This document shows positions 24,301 through 25,667 of a DNA stretch of 25,667 nt, one piece after another (position 1 is the stretch's first letter; every line of letters starts with the position of its first letter). The notes beneath the pieces were generated by a model, which was not told where the DNA came from, made no database searches, and saw only the letters and a list, made by a program, of their open reading frames with translations. Both the position numbers and the translations under genes were made by a program. Origin of the DNA: Apostichopus californicus (Eukaryota; Echinodermata; Holothuroidea; Aspidochirotida; Stichopodidae); contig JAIPMN010005467.1 in the NCBI GenBank assembly GCA_020650975.1, positions 1-25,667 of the forward strand, in the 5' to 3' direction.

Positions 24301-25440
24301 CTGGTCCGATCATCTCGTGGATAAGATAGTGTGGCTGCTAAACCAGAAAACTGCAAGCAATTCAGGACTTCCCGGGAATGGTAATCAATTTAAATTACAT
24401 TTCATCTTAAAACTTATCTTCATGATCTAAGTTTTGTAATACCATTATTTTATTTCAGCAGAGACTTTCTTTTGCAGTTGTTCCATACAACTATCTTTGT
24501 GGTCTAACGTAAAGGAGACAATTATGTTACTTCTCCACATAAACATACATACATATATATATATAAACATATATAAATATATATATTTATATATATGAGT
24601 TGGAAAATTTAGAACAGTGAAAAAACTTCCAGCCTCCACCGGGATTCGAACCCGGGCCTCCTGCTTTATATGCGGACAACCTACCAACTAGGCTATGGAC
24701 GCTGATTGTATGTCCAGTGGTTCGAAACCGGTAAGGAAGGTCGTAATTCCACTGTAGGCGTTTGTCACCTGTTTCGAACAATACTAGTTCTGTTTTGGTG
24801 ACATATTTGCCCTACTCTAGAGATCAAACATGATTCTAACCAACTCAAAGTCATTTGTGATTCCTAAAGCTGGATCTCGAAAGAGAAACTTTAAAAAGAC
24901 TTTTGTTATTGAAATGGAGGTAAACGACAAAGGCAAATGAATATATATAATTGAAAACGTAAGAGTTGGAATATATACATATACATAGATAGATATATAT
25001 ATATTAATGCTGTGGGGAATATAGTTGTTTTATTTTGATTTCACTAGAACAAGAGGAATACTAGAGCTTTGTGGACTGTCTTATGTTCTAAATTGTTCCG
25101 TTTGCACATCCAATTACGTTACATGTAGCTGTTTCCTGTTGGATGATCGATGTATTCTGACCTCCTGTTAGATACACTTTGACAAATTTTATCCATCTTA
25201 GTTTGTTACATCCATTCCCTCAGAATTAGTGTTATTCTTCCGTTTCCAGAGAAAGTTACCGGGGACGAAGAAAATGAAGATCTTGAAAAGTTTGAGAAAG
25301 TAATCTGTCACCAACTGGGCTTCCTACTCAACAGTTTCTACGAACTCACACAGACTGCCGTCCCAGTCGGTCTTCCATTGAGCAACACCGTCAAGAGTCT
25401 GGTTAAGCTCTATGATGTGCTGACCATCTTCTGCAAATAC
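192..25440 (+). CDS. FANCI: FANCI ortholog, 28 internal exons, partial at both ends
   Basis: FANCI is the partner of FANCD2 in the ID2 complex, which clamps DNA at stalled forks and interstrand crosslinks in the nucleus. Joining 28 exons (192-383, 768-853, 1635-1760, 2688-2729, 3439-3562, 5025-5116, 5781-5895, 6631-6726, 7358-7436, 7657-7714, 8680-8786, 9960-10124, 11271-11472, 11781-11904, 13237-13371, 14033-14203, 14756-14956, 16497-16618, 17774-17947, 18358-18528, 19414-19477, 20232-20399, 21118-21240, 21649-21700, 23007-23134, 23492-23557, 24287-24380, 25250-25440) gives 3468 nt with no stop and matching phases at every junction. Collinear blocks shared with human FANCI include CSGRW, MESYGPK (human MDSYGPK), LRKAMF, VLGSL, SQ cluster, DKSADF, GIKN, QDLHSQVGDVDQ and HFAIVN. 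Known family order is S1 solenoid, HD1, S2, HD2, S3, S4. The residue matching human K523 is Lys490 here. The first coding exon(s), promoter, stop codon and basic C-terminal tail lie outside the window. Human comparison is from memory, not a search. Confidence 0.97.
384..767 (+). other. Intron w1-w2, nothing recognised
   Basis: No repeat, RNA or conserved frame seen; only the flanking splice signals. Confidence 0.7.
768..853 (+). CDS. FANCI: FANCI exon w2 (residues 65-93)
   Basis: Acceptor ttgctcttttctag, donor cagag|gtaagt; enters in phase 0 and leaves two bases of Arg93. It encodes TDFVSSSTLIESVDCF and following residues, matching the 29-residue human segment between LMLE and SLELLP in length and helical pattern. 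Confidence 0.92.
854..1634 (+). other. Intron w2-w3 with a less AT-rich patch and an open frame into w3
   Basis: The stretch at about 1190-1290 is richer in G+C than its surroundings. From 1417 the w3 frame is open through the acceptor to 1634 (first ATG 1468), so an extended or alternative 5' exon is formally possible; no similarity to FANCI is seen in it. Confidence 0.4.
1635..1760 (+). CDS. FANCI: FANCI exon w3 (residues 93-135)
   Basis: Acceptor catttctcaaag at 1623-1634; the first base completes AG|G (Arg93). The exon reads TFDVLPKILENLA and ends HILNKLCSGR, matching human SLELLPIILTALA and QLINTLCSGR. Donor ggaag|gtgagc leaves two bases. The reading frame is also open upstream in the intron from 1417, discussed separately, but human FANCI has no residues there. 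Confidence 0.95.
2353..2660. mobile_element. Palindromic MITE-like element with an extra solo arm
   Basis: Positions 2495-2577 and 2578-2660 form an imperfect inverted repeat with arms of about 83 bp. The outer parts (GGGGTTAATCAACGGTCTAG and its complement at 2641-2660) match perfectly for at least 20 bp and extend inward through CGTGCGTTACTCACA. A third partial copy of the arm (TTAATCCTGTGAGTAACGCA) lies at 2370-2389 next to the 12-bp palindrome GGTCAGCTGACC (2353-2364). No transposase is present, so this looks like a non-autonomous foldback or MITE relic; family unknown. It lies in the intron before w4, ending 27 bp from that exon. Confidence 0.75.
2422..2441. repeat. Small perfect hairpin
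   Basis: TTTGGTTA, TATG loop, TAACCAAA: an 8-bp perfect stem between the solo arm and the palindromic element. Confidence 0.6.
2688..2729 (+). CDS. FANCI: FANCI exon w4, 42-nt small exon (residues 135-149)
   Basis: Acceptor cttgtttttatacag, donor tttaa|gtgagt. It encodes RWESHHAVPLVTMFK, aligned with human RWDQQYVIQLTSMFK. It is the smallest exon in the window, and both borders split a codon after the second base, so skipping it would drop exactly 14 residues without shifting the frame. A palindromic mobile-element relic ends 27 bp upstream of the exon. Confidence 0.95.
   Translation: MGVSPCCSFGHHV
2730..3438 (+). other. Intron w4-w5, nothing recognised
   Basis: AT-rich intron. The short minus-strand frame at 3044-3253 shows no recognisable protein features. 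Confidence 0.6.
3439..3562 (+). CDS. FANCI: FANCI exon w5 (residues 149-190)
   Basis: Acceptor gtactcatctataaag, first base completes Lys149; donor tgtaag|gtgaga in phase 0. Reads DIEMSEEEVSFVIDKIL and ends QLLILACK, matching human DVPLTAEEVEFVVEKAL and QLLVLSSK. The pyrimidine tract of this acceptor is weak, but the alignment fixes the border. Confidence 0.95.
4118..4898 (+). repeat. 71-bp tandem array, about 11 units
   Basis: The marker ataagtt recurs at 4130, 4201, 4272, 4343, 4414, 4557, 4628, 4699, 4770 and 4841 (and as gtaagtt at about 4486), a period of 71-72 bp. Units 1+2 are repeated as 3+4 essentially without change, a 142-bp higher-order duplication, while units from about 4540 onward form a second homogenised subfamily. 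The later units contain the perfect 14-bp palindrome AACTTATATAAGTT and all carry AAGCTT or a relative. No open frame; intron between w5 and w6. Confidence 0.93.
5025..5116 (+). CDS. FANCI: FANCI exon w6 (residues 191-221)
   Basis: Acceptor ccatttttccaaacag; donor gatgg|gtttgt, a less usual GTTTGT donor, leaves two bases of Gly221. Reads CPKKNTLYEICSCLASLD, matching human GSRKSVLEGIIAFFSALD. A run of 12 C (4971-4982) lies in the upstream acceptor region. Confidence 0.9.
5296..5465 (-). mobile_element. SINE-like repeat, older copy
   Basis: This stretch resembles 22390-22592: shared blocks are GTCAGATGGCAATCCA / GTCGGTTGGCCATCCA, the exact TTAGCTCATTTT, ACAGGATAAAACAGA / ACAGGATGACAAAAC, TGGCTGGC / TGGCCGGCC and TAATGCCATCACCTTTATCC / TAATGCCACCCCCTTTATCC. 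On the minus strand its end reads GTTGAGTGGATAAAGG, like a tRNA A box, so it is probably the body and head of a tRNA-derived SINE. No L2-like tail is recognisable. Confidence 0.6.
5781..5895 (+). CDS. FANCI: FANCI exon w7 (residues 221-259)
   Basis: Strong acceptor tctcttctctttcttgcag, donor ttgaga|gtaagt, phase 0 exit. Contains FRQTVATIVTHITFVVEY and ends FLKMLR, aligned with human [20 protein letters not shown] and LVKHLK at the end of the S1 solenoid and start of the first helical domain. Confidence 0.94.
5896..6630 (+). other. Intron w7-w8, nothing recognised
   Basis: Overlapping short frames on both strands at about 6278-6488 are opposite readings of the same bases and have no family features. 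No repeat seen. Confidence 0.6.
6631..6726 (+). CDS. FANCI: FANCI exon w8 (residues 260-291)
   Basis: Acceptor gttttacacag, donor gagcca|gtaagt; 32 whole codons. Reads TGQKSNHKLILSPFVFSLAL, matching human [20 protein letters not shown]. A second AG four bases downstream (acag|GACAG) would shift the frame, so 6631 is used. Confidence 0.93.
7129..7199 (+). mobile_element. L2/SINE-type 3' tail remnant
   Basis: GTAAGCACTGAGAGCTTACT followed by ATTGCTAAATAAATGTAATT and an (ATA)n run resembles the 3' tail shared by L2-clade LINEs and V-SINE/MIR-type SINEs (GTAAAGCGCTTTGAG, GCGCTATATAAATG, then ATT repeats). Plus orientation. The upstream 3' UTR-like part is not identifiable. Confidence 0.5.
7358..7436 (+). 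CDS. FANCI: FANCI exon w9 (residues 292-318)
   Basis: Acceptor ctttcttattccaacag, donor tgtcag|gtatac, leaving one base of Gly318. Reads IMDVLKTTIFRSFRD, matching human DQVLDLLKTSVVKSFKD in the first helical domain. Confidence 0.92.
7657..7714 (+). CDS. FANCI: FANCI exon w10 (residues 318-337)
   Basis: Acceptor attttttcctctcttcag, donor caaga|gtaagt. Enters with two bases completing Gly and leaves two bases of Asp337. Reads LVPAPCDVTTFLCELAQQ, aligned with human LVPHRSYVSTMILEVVKN. Confidence 0.92.
7715..8679 (+). other. Intron w10-w11, no feature assigned
   Basis: Contains an 84-codon plus-strand frame (8349-8603, with ATG-like start inside AAAGTGAAG) that I do not recognise; it has no splice or domain support. 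An RFX X-box-like GTTCCTATGGCAAC occurs near 7798. Confidence 0.5.
8680..8786 (+). CDS. FANCI: FANCI exon w11 (residues 337-373)
   Basis: Acceptor atatatttcttgtctctag, donor cccg|gtgagt. Reads GYRMVQLAFLLMESYGPK, a close match to human QGLVELGFILMDSYGPK, followed by a variable linker TGPFGKVPG. This is one of the best conserved blocks in the window and a main anchor for the FANCI call. Confidence 0.96.
8787..9959 (+). other. Intron w11-w12, no feature assigned
   Basis: AT-rich; 9190-9540 is somewhat less AT-rich and has loosely related phrases (CCCTGGTATTCAAGG near 9225, TTGATACCAGGGC near 9527) in opposite orientation, too weak to call an element. Confidence 0.5.
9960..10124 (+). CDS. FANCI: FANCI exon w12 (residues 373-428)
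   Basis: Acceptor tattcgttttcatag, donor tatgtgg|gtaaga. Contains NQQTCNLAIRILKHLFE and ILERTLSSFLT, aligned with human NQHACKLGANILLETFK and ILEQVLNRVVT in the S2 solenoid. Leaves one base of Asp428. Confidence 0.95.
10125..11270 (+). other. Intron w12-w13, nothing recognised beyond a G13 run
   Basis: Short frames on both strands at 10117-10739 have no recognisable features. CCCC followed by G13 at 11186-11202 is the only unusual sequence. Confidence 0.6.
11271..11472 (+). CDS. FANCI: FANCI exon w13 with conserved monoubiquitination lysine (residues 428-495)
   Basis: Acceptor ttgttcctcgtttag, donor ggcag|gtaatc; the longest exon in the window. It ends SLMLILRKAMFGR, nearly identical to human CLILVLRKAMFAN. 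The AAG at 11456-11458 (visible Lys490) is the position of human K523, the lysine modified by UBE2T/FANCL when the ID2 complex clamps DNA. Earlier blocks TAPLTIL and LDYLSMFQIQT align with human YAPLVLQ and FDYLSFLPLQT. GC content is visibly higher than in the flanking introns. Confidence 0.97.
11781..11904 (+). CDS. FANCI: FANCI exon w14 with SQ cluster (residues 495-536)
   Basis: Acceptor ttaatttcaacag, donor agtcag|gtaaag, phase 0 exit. Reads ESRKIAVLGYMKIL and FQVLGSLPMSQPWSQGY, matching human DARKSAVAGFLLLL and FKVLGSLSSSQCSQ. Three SQ dipeptides (serine codons 11863, 11875, 11899) align with human S556, S559 and S565, the ATR-phosphorylated cluster next to the ubiquitination site. The donor of this exon appears to be the founder of the degenerate minisatellite that follows. 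Confidence 0.97.
12242..12270 (+). other. Recursive-splice-like motif (acceptor fused to donor)
   Basis: A pyrimidine tract TCTCCTCCCCTTCCTCTTCT (12242-12261) leads to CAG (12262-12264) and immediately to GTAAAT, so the same point has an acceptor on its left and a donor on its right. This is the layout of ratchet points, known mainly from long Drosophila introns. Use is unproven. Confidence 0.35.
12315..12381 (+). repeat. C/T-rich tract ending in CAG
   Basis: About 65 bases almost purely C and T, ending GTCAG at 12377-12381. It resembles a strong acceptor without any supported exon after it. Similar C/T tracts occur at 13041-13075 and 23396-23490, the last one serving exon w26. Confidence 0.7.
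13237..13371 (+). CDS. FANCI: FANCI exon w15 (residues 537-581)
   Basis: Acceptor cctcatatttgcaacaacag, donor tatcag|gtacct; 45 whole codons, phase 0 both ends. Reads TIAVEVHNGGN and SLTQQAEVRRTLYQ, aligned with human VHVDVHSHYN and CLSQQADVRLMLYE. The human SQQ is TQQ here, still an S/T-Q motif. Markedly GC-rich compared with its flanks. Confidence 0.95.
13704..13760 (+). pseudogene. FANCI: Decayed duplicate of the w16 exon start, copy 1
   Basis: GGTCTGTATGAAGTAGTACA nearly repeats the start of w16 and reads GLYEVVHTYNST before a TAG stop at 13758. The acceptor AG has been lost (GCATG instead of GCAGG). It lies 158 bp before copy 2. Confidence 0.65.
13862..13948 (+). pseudogene. FANCI: Decayed duplicate of the w16 acceptor and exon start, copy 2 (possible cryptic exon)
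   Basis: GCTCTGTATGGATTAGTATA repeats the w16 start and is preceded by an intact acceptor (GTTGGATACAG) and a copied upstream tract with CTAATAC; the copy lies 171 bp before the real exon. The frame reads ALYGLVYYTHYNSLFY and stays open to a donor-like ATT|GTGAGT at 13948, giving 87 nt that would fit between w15 and w16 in phase 0. The 3' part is T-rich and no longer resembles FANCI. Confidence 0.6.
14001..14007 (+). other. Branch-site-like TACTAAT before w16
   Basis: TACTAAT lies about 26-32 nt before the w16 acceptor AG, at typical branch-point distance, after a T/C-rich stretch. The decayed copy 2 has ACTAATA at the matching place (13832). Confidence 0.5.
14033..14203 (+). CDS. FANCI: FANCI exon w16 (residues 582-638)
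   Basis: Acceptor aacattggatgcag with a strong branch-site-like TACTAAT at 14001-14007; donor cctctt|gtaagt; 57 whole codons. Reads GLYGVVHHNSKLLVPVLM, matching human GFYDVLRRNSQLANSVMQ, and later LEPTIVTQGEKVNIVEPL against human LEACILTQGDKISLQEPL. Human NSQ is NSK here, so that SQ site is absent. Two decayed copies of the acceptor and exon start lie upstream at about 13704 and 13862. Confidence 0.96.
14204..14755 (+). other. Intron w16-w17, nothing recognised
   Basis: No repeat or RNA gene seen. Confidence 0.6.
14756..14956 (+). CDS. FANCI: FANCI exon w17 with acidic linker (residues 639-705)
   Basis: Acceptor acatttctcacctcccag, donor agattg|gtaagt; 67 whole codons. The start GDLIQSLVHC aligns with human LDYLLCCIQHC; an acidic run DDVDEEEEDGDTLEE sits where human has its own glutamate run; it ends NRLVKSEMEDFRL against human NRMIKSELEDFEL. 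The open frame on the opposite strand here is only the shadow of this exon. Confidence 0.95.
15997..16053. repeat. (TGTA)n microsatellite, SINE tail
   Basis: About 14 copies of a 4-bp unit, best explained as the 3' tail of the nested minus-strand SINE. Confidence 0.95.
15999..16293 (-). mobile_element. tRNA-derived SINE nested in the outer SINE, with 8-bp target duplication
   Basis: Flanked by the direct repeat ACCACTTG at 15991-15998 and 16294-16301. On the minus strand it has A box TAGCCTAGTGGTTAACGC (16254-16271), B box AGTTCGATTCC (16217-16227), a body of about 150 bp and a (CATA)n tail, which is the (TGTA)n microsatellite at 15999-16053 on the plus strand. It is a different family from the outer element. 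Confidence 0.78.
16497..16618 (+). CDS. FANCI: FANCI exon w18, DKSADF block (residues 706-746)
   Basis: Acceptor has a long T run then ccatag; donor attaag|gtaaaa. Reads DKSADFSTNTTVGIKN, nearly identical to human DKSADFSQSTSIGIKN; the human SQ is ST here. The remainder is an amphipathic helix, QLLNVFDAILELTLTED. Leaves two bases of Ser746. Confidence 0.96.
16768..16800. repeat. Perfect 13-bp hairpin with 7-nt loop
   Basis: GCTGTAGCAGCAG (16768-16780), loop CTGCTAT, CTGCTGCTACAGC (16788-16800). The stem is perfect but does not extend outward, which makes it short for an animal microRNA precursor. It lies just upstream of the 95-bp array. Confidence 0.85.
16911..17480 (+). repeat. 95-bp tandem array, six units
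   Basis: CTGCAGCCCC (last copy CTGTAGC) recurs at 16911, 17006, 17101, 17188, 17283, 17378 and 17473: spacing 95, 95, 87, 95, 95, 95. The 87-bp unit lacks TGTTGTAC. The first and last units share the variants GAATCGGTACC and GCAAGATC, while the four middle units have GATGTGGTACC and GCTAGATC, as expected if the array grew from the inside. No conserved open frame. Confidence 0.93.
17774..17947 (+). CDS. FANCI: FANCI exon w19 (residues 746-804)
   Basis: Acceptor ttgatgttttcttcag, donor ttcgg|gtaaga. Contains ANQILKLFAQRSQLQSIM, a basic Lys/Ser/Asn linker, then SLHCLSHFSNCLFG, aligned with human FEDILSLFMCYKKLSDIL, GKAKTKMANKTSD and SMKFVSSLLTALF. Confidence 0.93.
17948..18357 (+). other. Intron w19-w20, nothing recognised
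   Basis: AT-rich intron sequence only. Confidence 0.6.
18358..18528 (+). CDS. FANCI: FANCI exon w20 (residues 804-861)
   Basis: Acceptor atttgttaattttgcag, donor gcccg|gtaagt. Contains LCHFLVSSSLDKLRDI and KERLFQAVCVLAR, aligned with human FMRYAVNVALQKVQQL and PEKIFQNLCDITR of the S3 solenoid. Leaves two bases of Arg861. Confidence 0.92.
18529..19413 (+). other. Intron w20-w21, nothing firm
   Basis: An X-box-like half-palindrome GTTGCTATAACAAC lies near 18647; long T tract at 19376-19399 serves the w21 acceptor. No gene supported. Confidence 0.5.
19414..19477 (+). CDS. FANCI: FANCI exon w21 (residues 861-882)
   Basis: Acceptor with a very long T-rich tract (about 19370-19410) then cag; donor aaaag|gtttgt, again the rarer GTTTGT form. 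Encodes RVFLDQINTCLYGKTQVVG then KQK, aligned with human RVLLWRYTSIPTSVEESG plus basic linker. The linker itself is poorly conserved, so the 3' border rests on the donor and on phase. Confidence 0.86.
19478..20231 (+). other. Intron w21-w22, nothing recognised
   Basis: A short (GCA)4-5 run at about 19700 is the only repeat seen. Confidence 0.6.
20232..20399 (+). CDS. FANCI: FANCI exon w22 (residues 883-938)
   Basis: Acceptor tcatttttcttttcag, donor ttacag|gtgagt; 56 whole codons. Reads ALAIEGLELATIIICDQF and ends IIHIFMKKLQ, aligned with human SLLCLEGLQKIFSAVQQF and AFQIRQFQRSL. It lacks the acidic insert seen in human between these blocks (DKEGEEREDAD). Confidence 0.93.
20400..21117 (+). 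other. Intron w22-w23, nothing firm
   Basis: The patch 20640-20880 is less AT-rich, with repeated TTCCCGC words (about 20705, 20726) and an E-box CCACGTGC near 20860. No gene or known repeat identified. Confidence 0.5.
21118..21240 (+). CDS. FANCI: FANCI exon w23 (residues 939-979)
   Basis: Acceptor ccaatgttcttctccag, donor gaacag|gtgaga; 41 whole codons. Reads RMFIDILTTESDD and FCGIFGTLAKELDGDSEQ, aligned with human SLLNLLSSQEED and LVTVLTSLSKLLEPSSPQ. Confidence 0.93.
21649..21700 (+). CDS. FANCI: FANCI exon w24, 52 nt (residues 980-997)
   Basis: Acceptor acttttttctttcacag, donor accatag|gtaagg. Reads FTQMHSWTTKVCSDHTI, aligned with human FVQMLSWTSKICKENSR. Leaves one base of Asp997. The W plus spacing of the K.C motif make this short exon secure. 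Confidence 0.94.
22279..22595 (-). mobile_element. tRNA-derived SINE with L2-like tail
   Basis: On the plus strand it runs from an (AAT)-like tract, TTTATATAGCTCTGAG and CAAAGCGCTTTAA (the reversed L2-like tail) to a reversed B box GTAGTCGAACTCACAACC (22512-22529) and A-box region ending CCCCTCAACCATAGC. Orientation is minus. Part of it matches 5296-5465. Intron between w24 and w25. Confidence 0.75.
23007..23134 (+). CDS. FANCI: FANCI exon w25 (residues 997-1039)
   Basis: Acceptor tctattcttttaacctttatgccag, donor gaccag|gtgaga. Contains MAKRLLSLQWDLTI and SVSQDLHSQVGDVDQ, aligned with human FCKSLMNLLFSLHV and DLSQDIHGHLGDIDQ, one of the strongest matches in the C-terminal half (S3/S4 boundary). 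Confidence 0.96.
23492..23557 (+). CDS. FANCI: FANCI exon w26 (residues 1040-1061)
   Basis: Acceptor preceded by a long C/T-rich tract (about 23396-23490); donor gcatc|gtaagt; 22 whole codons. Reads EVEVEDKTHFAIVNNKT, aligned with human DVEVEKTNHFAIVNLRT. Confidence 0.96.
23558..24286 (+). other. Intron w26-w27, nothing recognised except G14
   Basis: Short internal word repeats (TTTGACACTTTTGACC near 23840) and the G14 run; no gene. Confidence 0.6.
24005..24018. repeat. Homopolymer G14
   Basis: Fourteen G in a row; related runs are G13 at 11190-11202 (after CCCC), C12 at 4971-4982 and C10 at 7566-7575. All intronic; their lengths are prone to assembly error. Confidence 0.9.
24287..24380 (+). 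CDS. FANCI: FANCI exon w27 (residues 1062-1093)
   Basis: Acceptor gaaacacttttcag, donor ggaatg|gtaatc. Reads LLLLSWSDHLVDKIVWLLNQK, aligned with human [21 protein letters not shown]; the following linker is diverged. Leaves one base of Glu1093. Confidence 0.92.
24550..24600. repeat. (AT)n-rich microsatellite
   Basis: Almost pure A/T alternation with short interruptions, next to the tRNA-like element. A second, shorter one with GATA units lies at 24972-25007. Confidence 0.9.
24631..24702 (-). other. tRNA-like sequence followed by a T6 run (tRNA pseudogene or SINE head)
   Basis: On the minus strand: acceptor GCGTCCA pairs with TGGAGGC at 6 of 7 positions; A box TAGCCTAGTTGG; anticodon-arm TCCGC-ATATAAA-GCAGG with one mismatch and one wobble; T arm CCGGG-TTCGAAT-CCCGG is perfect. 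TTTTTT, a pol III stop, follows at 24625-24620. The anticodon would read ATA, unusual for animals, and there is no Tyr-type intron, so I favour a tRNA-derived SINE head with the (AT)n tract beyond it as tail. Confidence 0.55.
25250..25440 (+). CDS. FANCI: FANCI exon w28, last exon in window (residues 1093-1156)
   Basis: Acceptor ttattcttccgtttccag, donor aaatac|gtaaga, phase 0 exit. Contains VICHQLGFLLNSFYELTQTAV and LVKLYDVLTIFCKY, aligned with human [20 protein letters not shown] and LCKMYTTLTALVRYY in the S4 solenoid. Further exons with about 145-150 residues and the stop codon should follow beyond the window. Confidence 0.94.
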
Positions 25441-25667
25441 GTAAGATCTATTCCTGTGATATAAATATACCATGGGTCTGATGTTGTATTAACTCACTCC
25501 ACATGGAGATGAATTTGAAAAGATTTGTCATGGAATAAAGGAAATGTTGCAGACCTACATCGGGAAGGAATGTATTCAGTAGTCCAATGTGGAGATGTTT
25601 CCTACAATATCCCTGGAGTACCCCCCATCCCCCCCATGGTATGTAGGGTAGACAATTCACCTGCAGT

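Noticed and set aside
24631-24702. Functional tRNA gene
   Set aside because: Mismatches in acceptor and anticodon stems and an implausible ATA anticodon without intron; kept only as tRNA-like.
24587-24781. Minus-strand 64-codon frame with GGPGSNPGGG
   Set aside because: This is the usual translation of a tRNA-like B box region, not a gene.
1-25667. A second gene or an undescribed multi-gene system
   Set aside because: All exons with conserved codons belong to one continuous FANCI frame; no other coding block with splice support was found on either strand.

Overview
The window is eukaryotic genomic DNA carrying one gene on the + strand, an ortholog of FANCI (Fanconi anemia complementation group I protein), cut off at both ends. 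No bacterial-type gene, operon or CRISPR array is present. The coding sequence is split into 28 short exons (42-202 nt), all with GT-AG borders. They are separated by AT-rich introns of about 0.2-1.5 kb. Joined, they give 3468 nt, an uninterrupted frame of 1156 codons that aligns along its whole length with human FANCI as I remember it. About 28 N-terminal residues and roughly the last 145-150 C-terminal residues lie outside the window. Exons are numbered w1-w28 by order in the window; residue numbers refer to the visible protein (residue 1 = codon at 192).

AT-rich introns of modest size, tRNA-derived SINEs ending in an L2-like tail (GCGCTATATAAA-type plus ATT repeats) and the divergence from the vertebrate protein suggest a marine invertebrate. 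A deuterostome such as an echinoderm or hemichordate is my guess; I cannot assign a species.

Layout: w1-w8 (192-6726) encode the N-terminal solenoid. The introns here hold a palindromic MITE-like element (2353-2660) just before the 42-nt exon w4, a 71-bp tandem array (about 4118-4898), and a SINE-like copy (5296-5465). w9-w14 (7358-11904) encode the first helical domain and second solenoid, including the conserved monoubiquitination lysine (codon 11456-11458) and a conserved triple SQ cluster. The intron after w14 is a decayed minisatellite whose unit resembles the w14 splice donor, and it contains a site resembling a recursive splice site (12242-12270). The intron before w16 holds two decayed tandem copies of the w16 acceptor and exon start. 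w17-w18 encode an acidic linker and the DKSADF block; between them lies a SINE nested in another SINE with an 8-bp target duplication. A 95-bp array and a 13-bp perfect hairpin lie between w18 and w19. w19-w28 (17774-25440) encode the C-terminal solenoids, with another SINE at 22279-22595 and a tRNA-like element on the minus strand at 24631-24702.

Function: from family knowledge, FANCI pairs with FANCD2 in the nucleus. The pair clamps DNA at interstrand crosslinks after ATR phosphorylation of FANCI and monoubiquitination by UBE2T/FANCL. The conserved lysine and SQ cluster suggest this control is kept here. I found no undescribed gene system; the unusual content is intronic and concerns repeats that sit on or copy splice sites.
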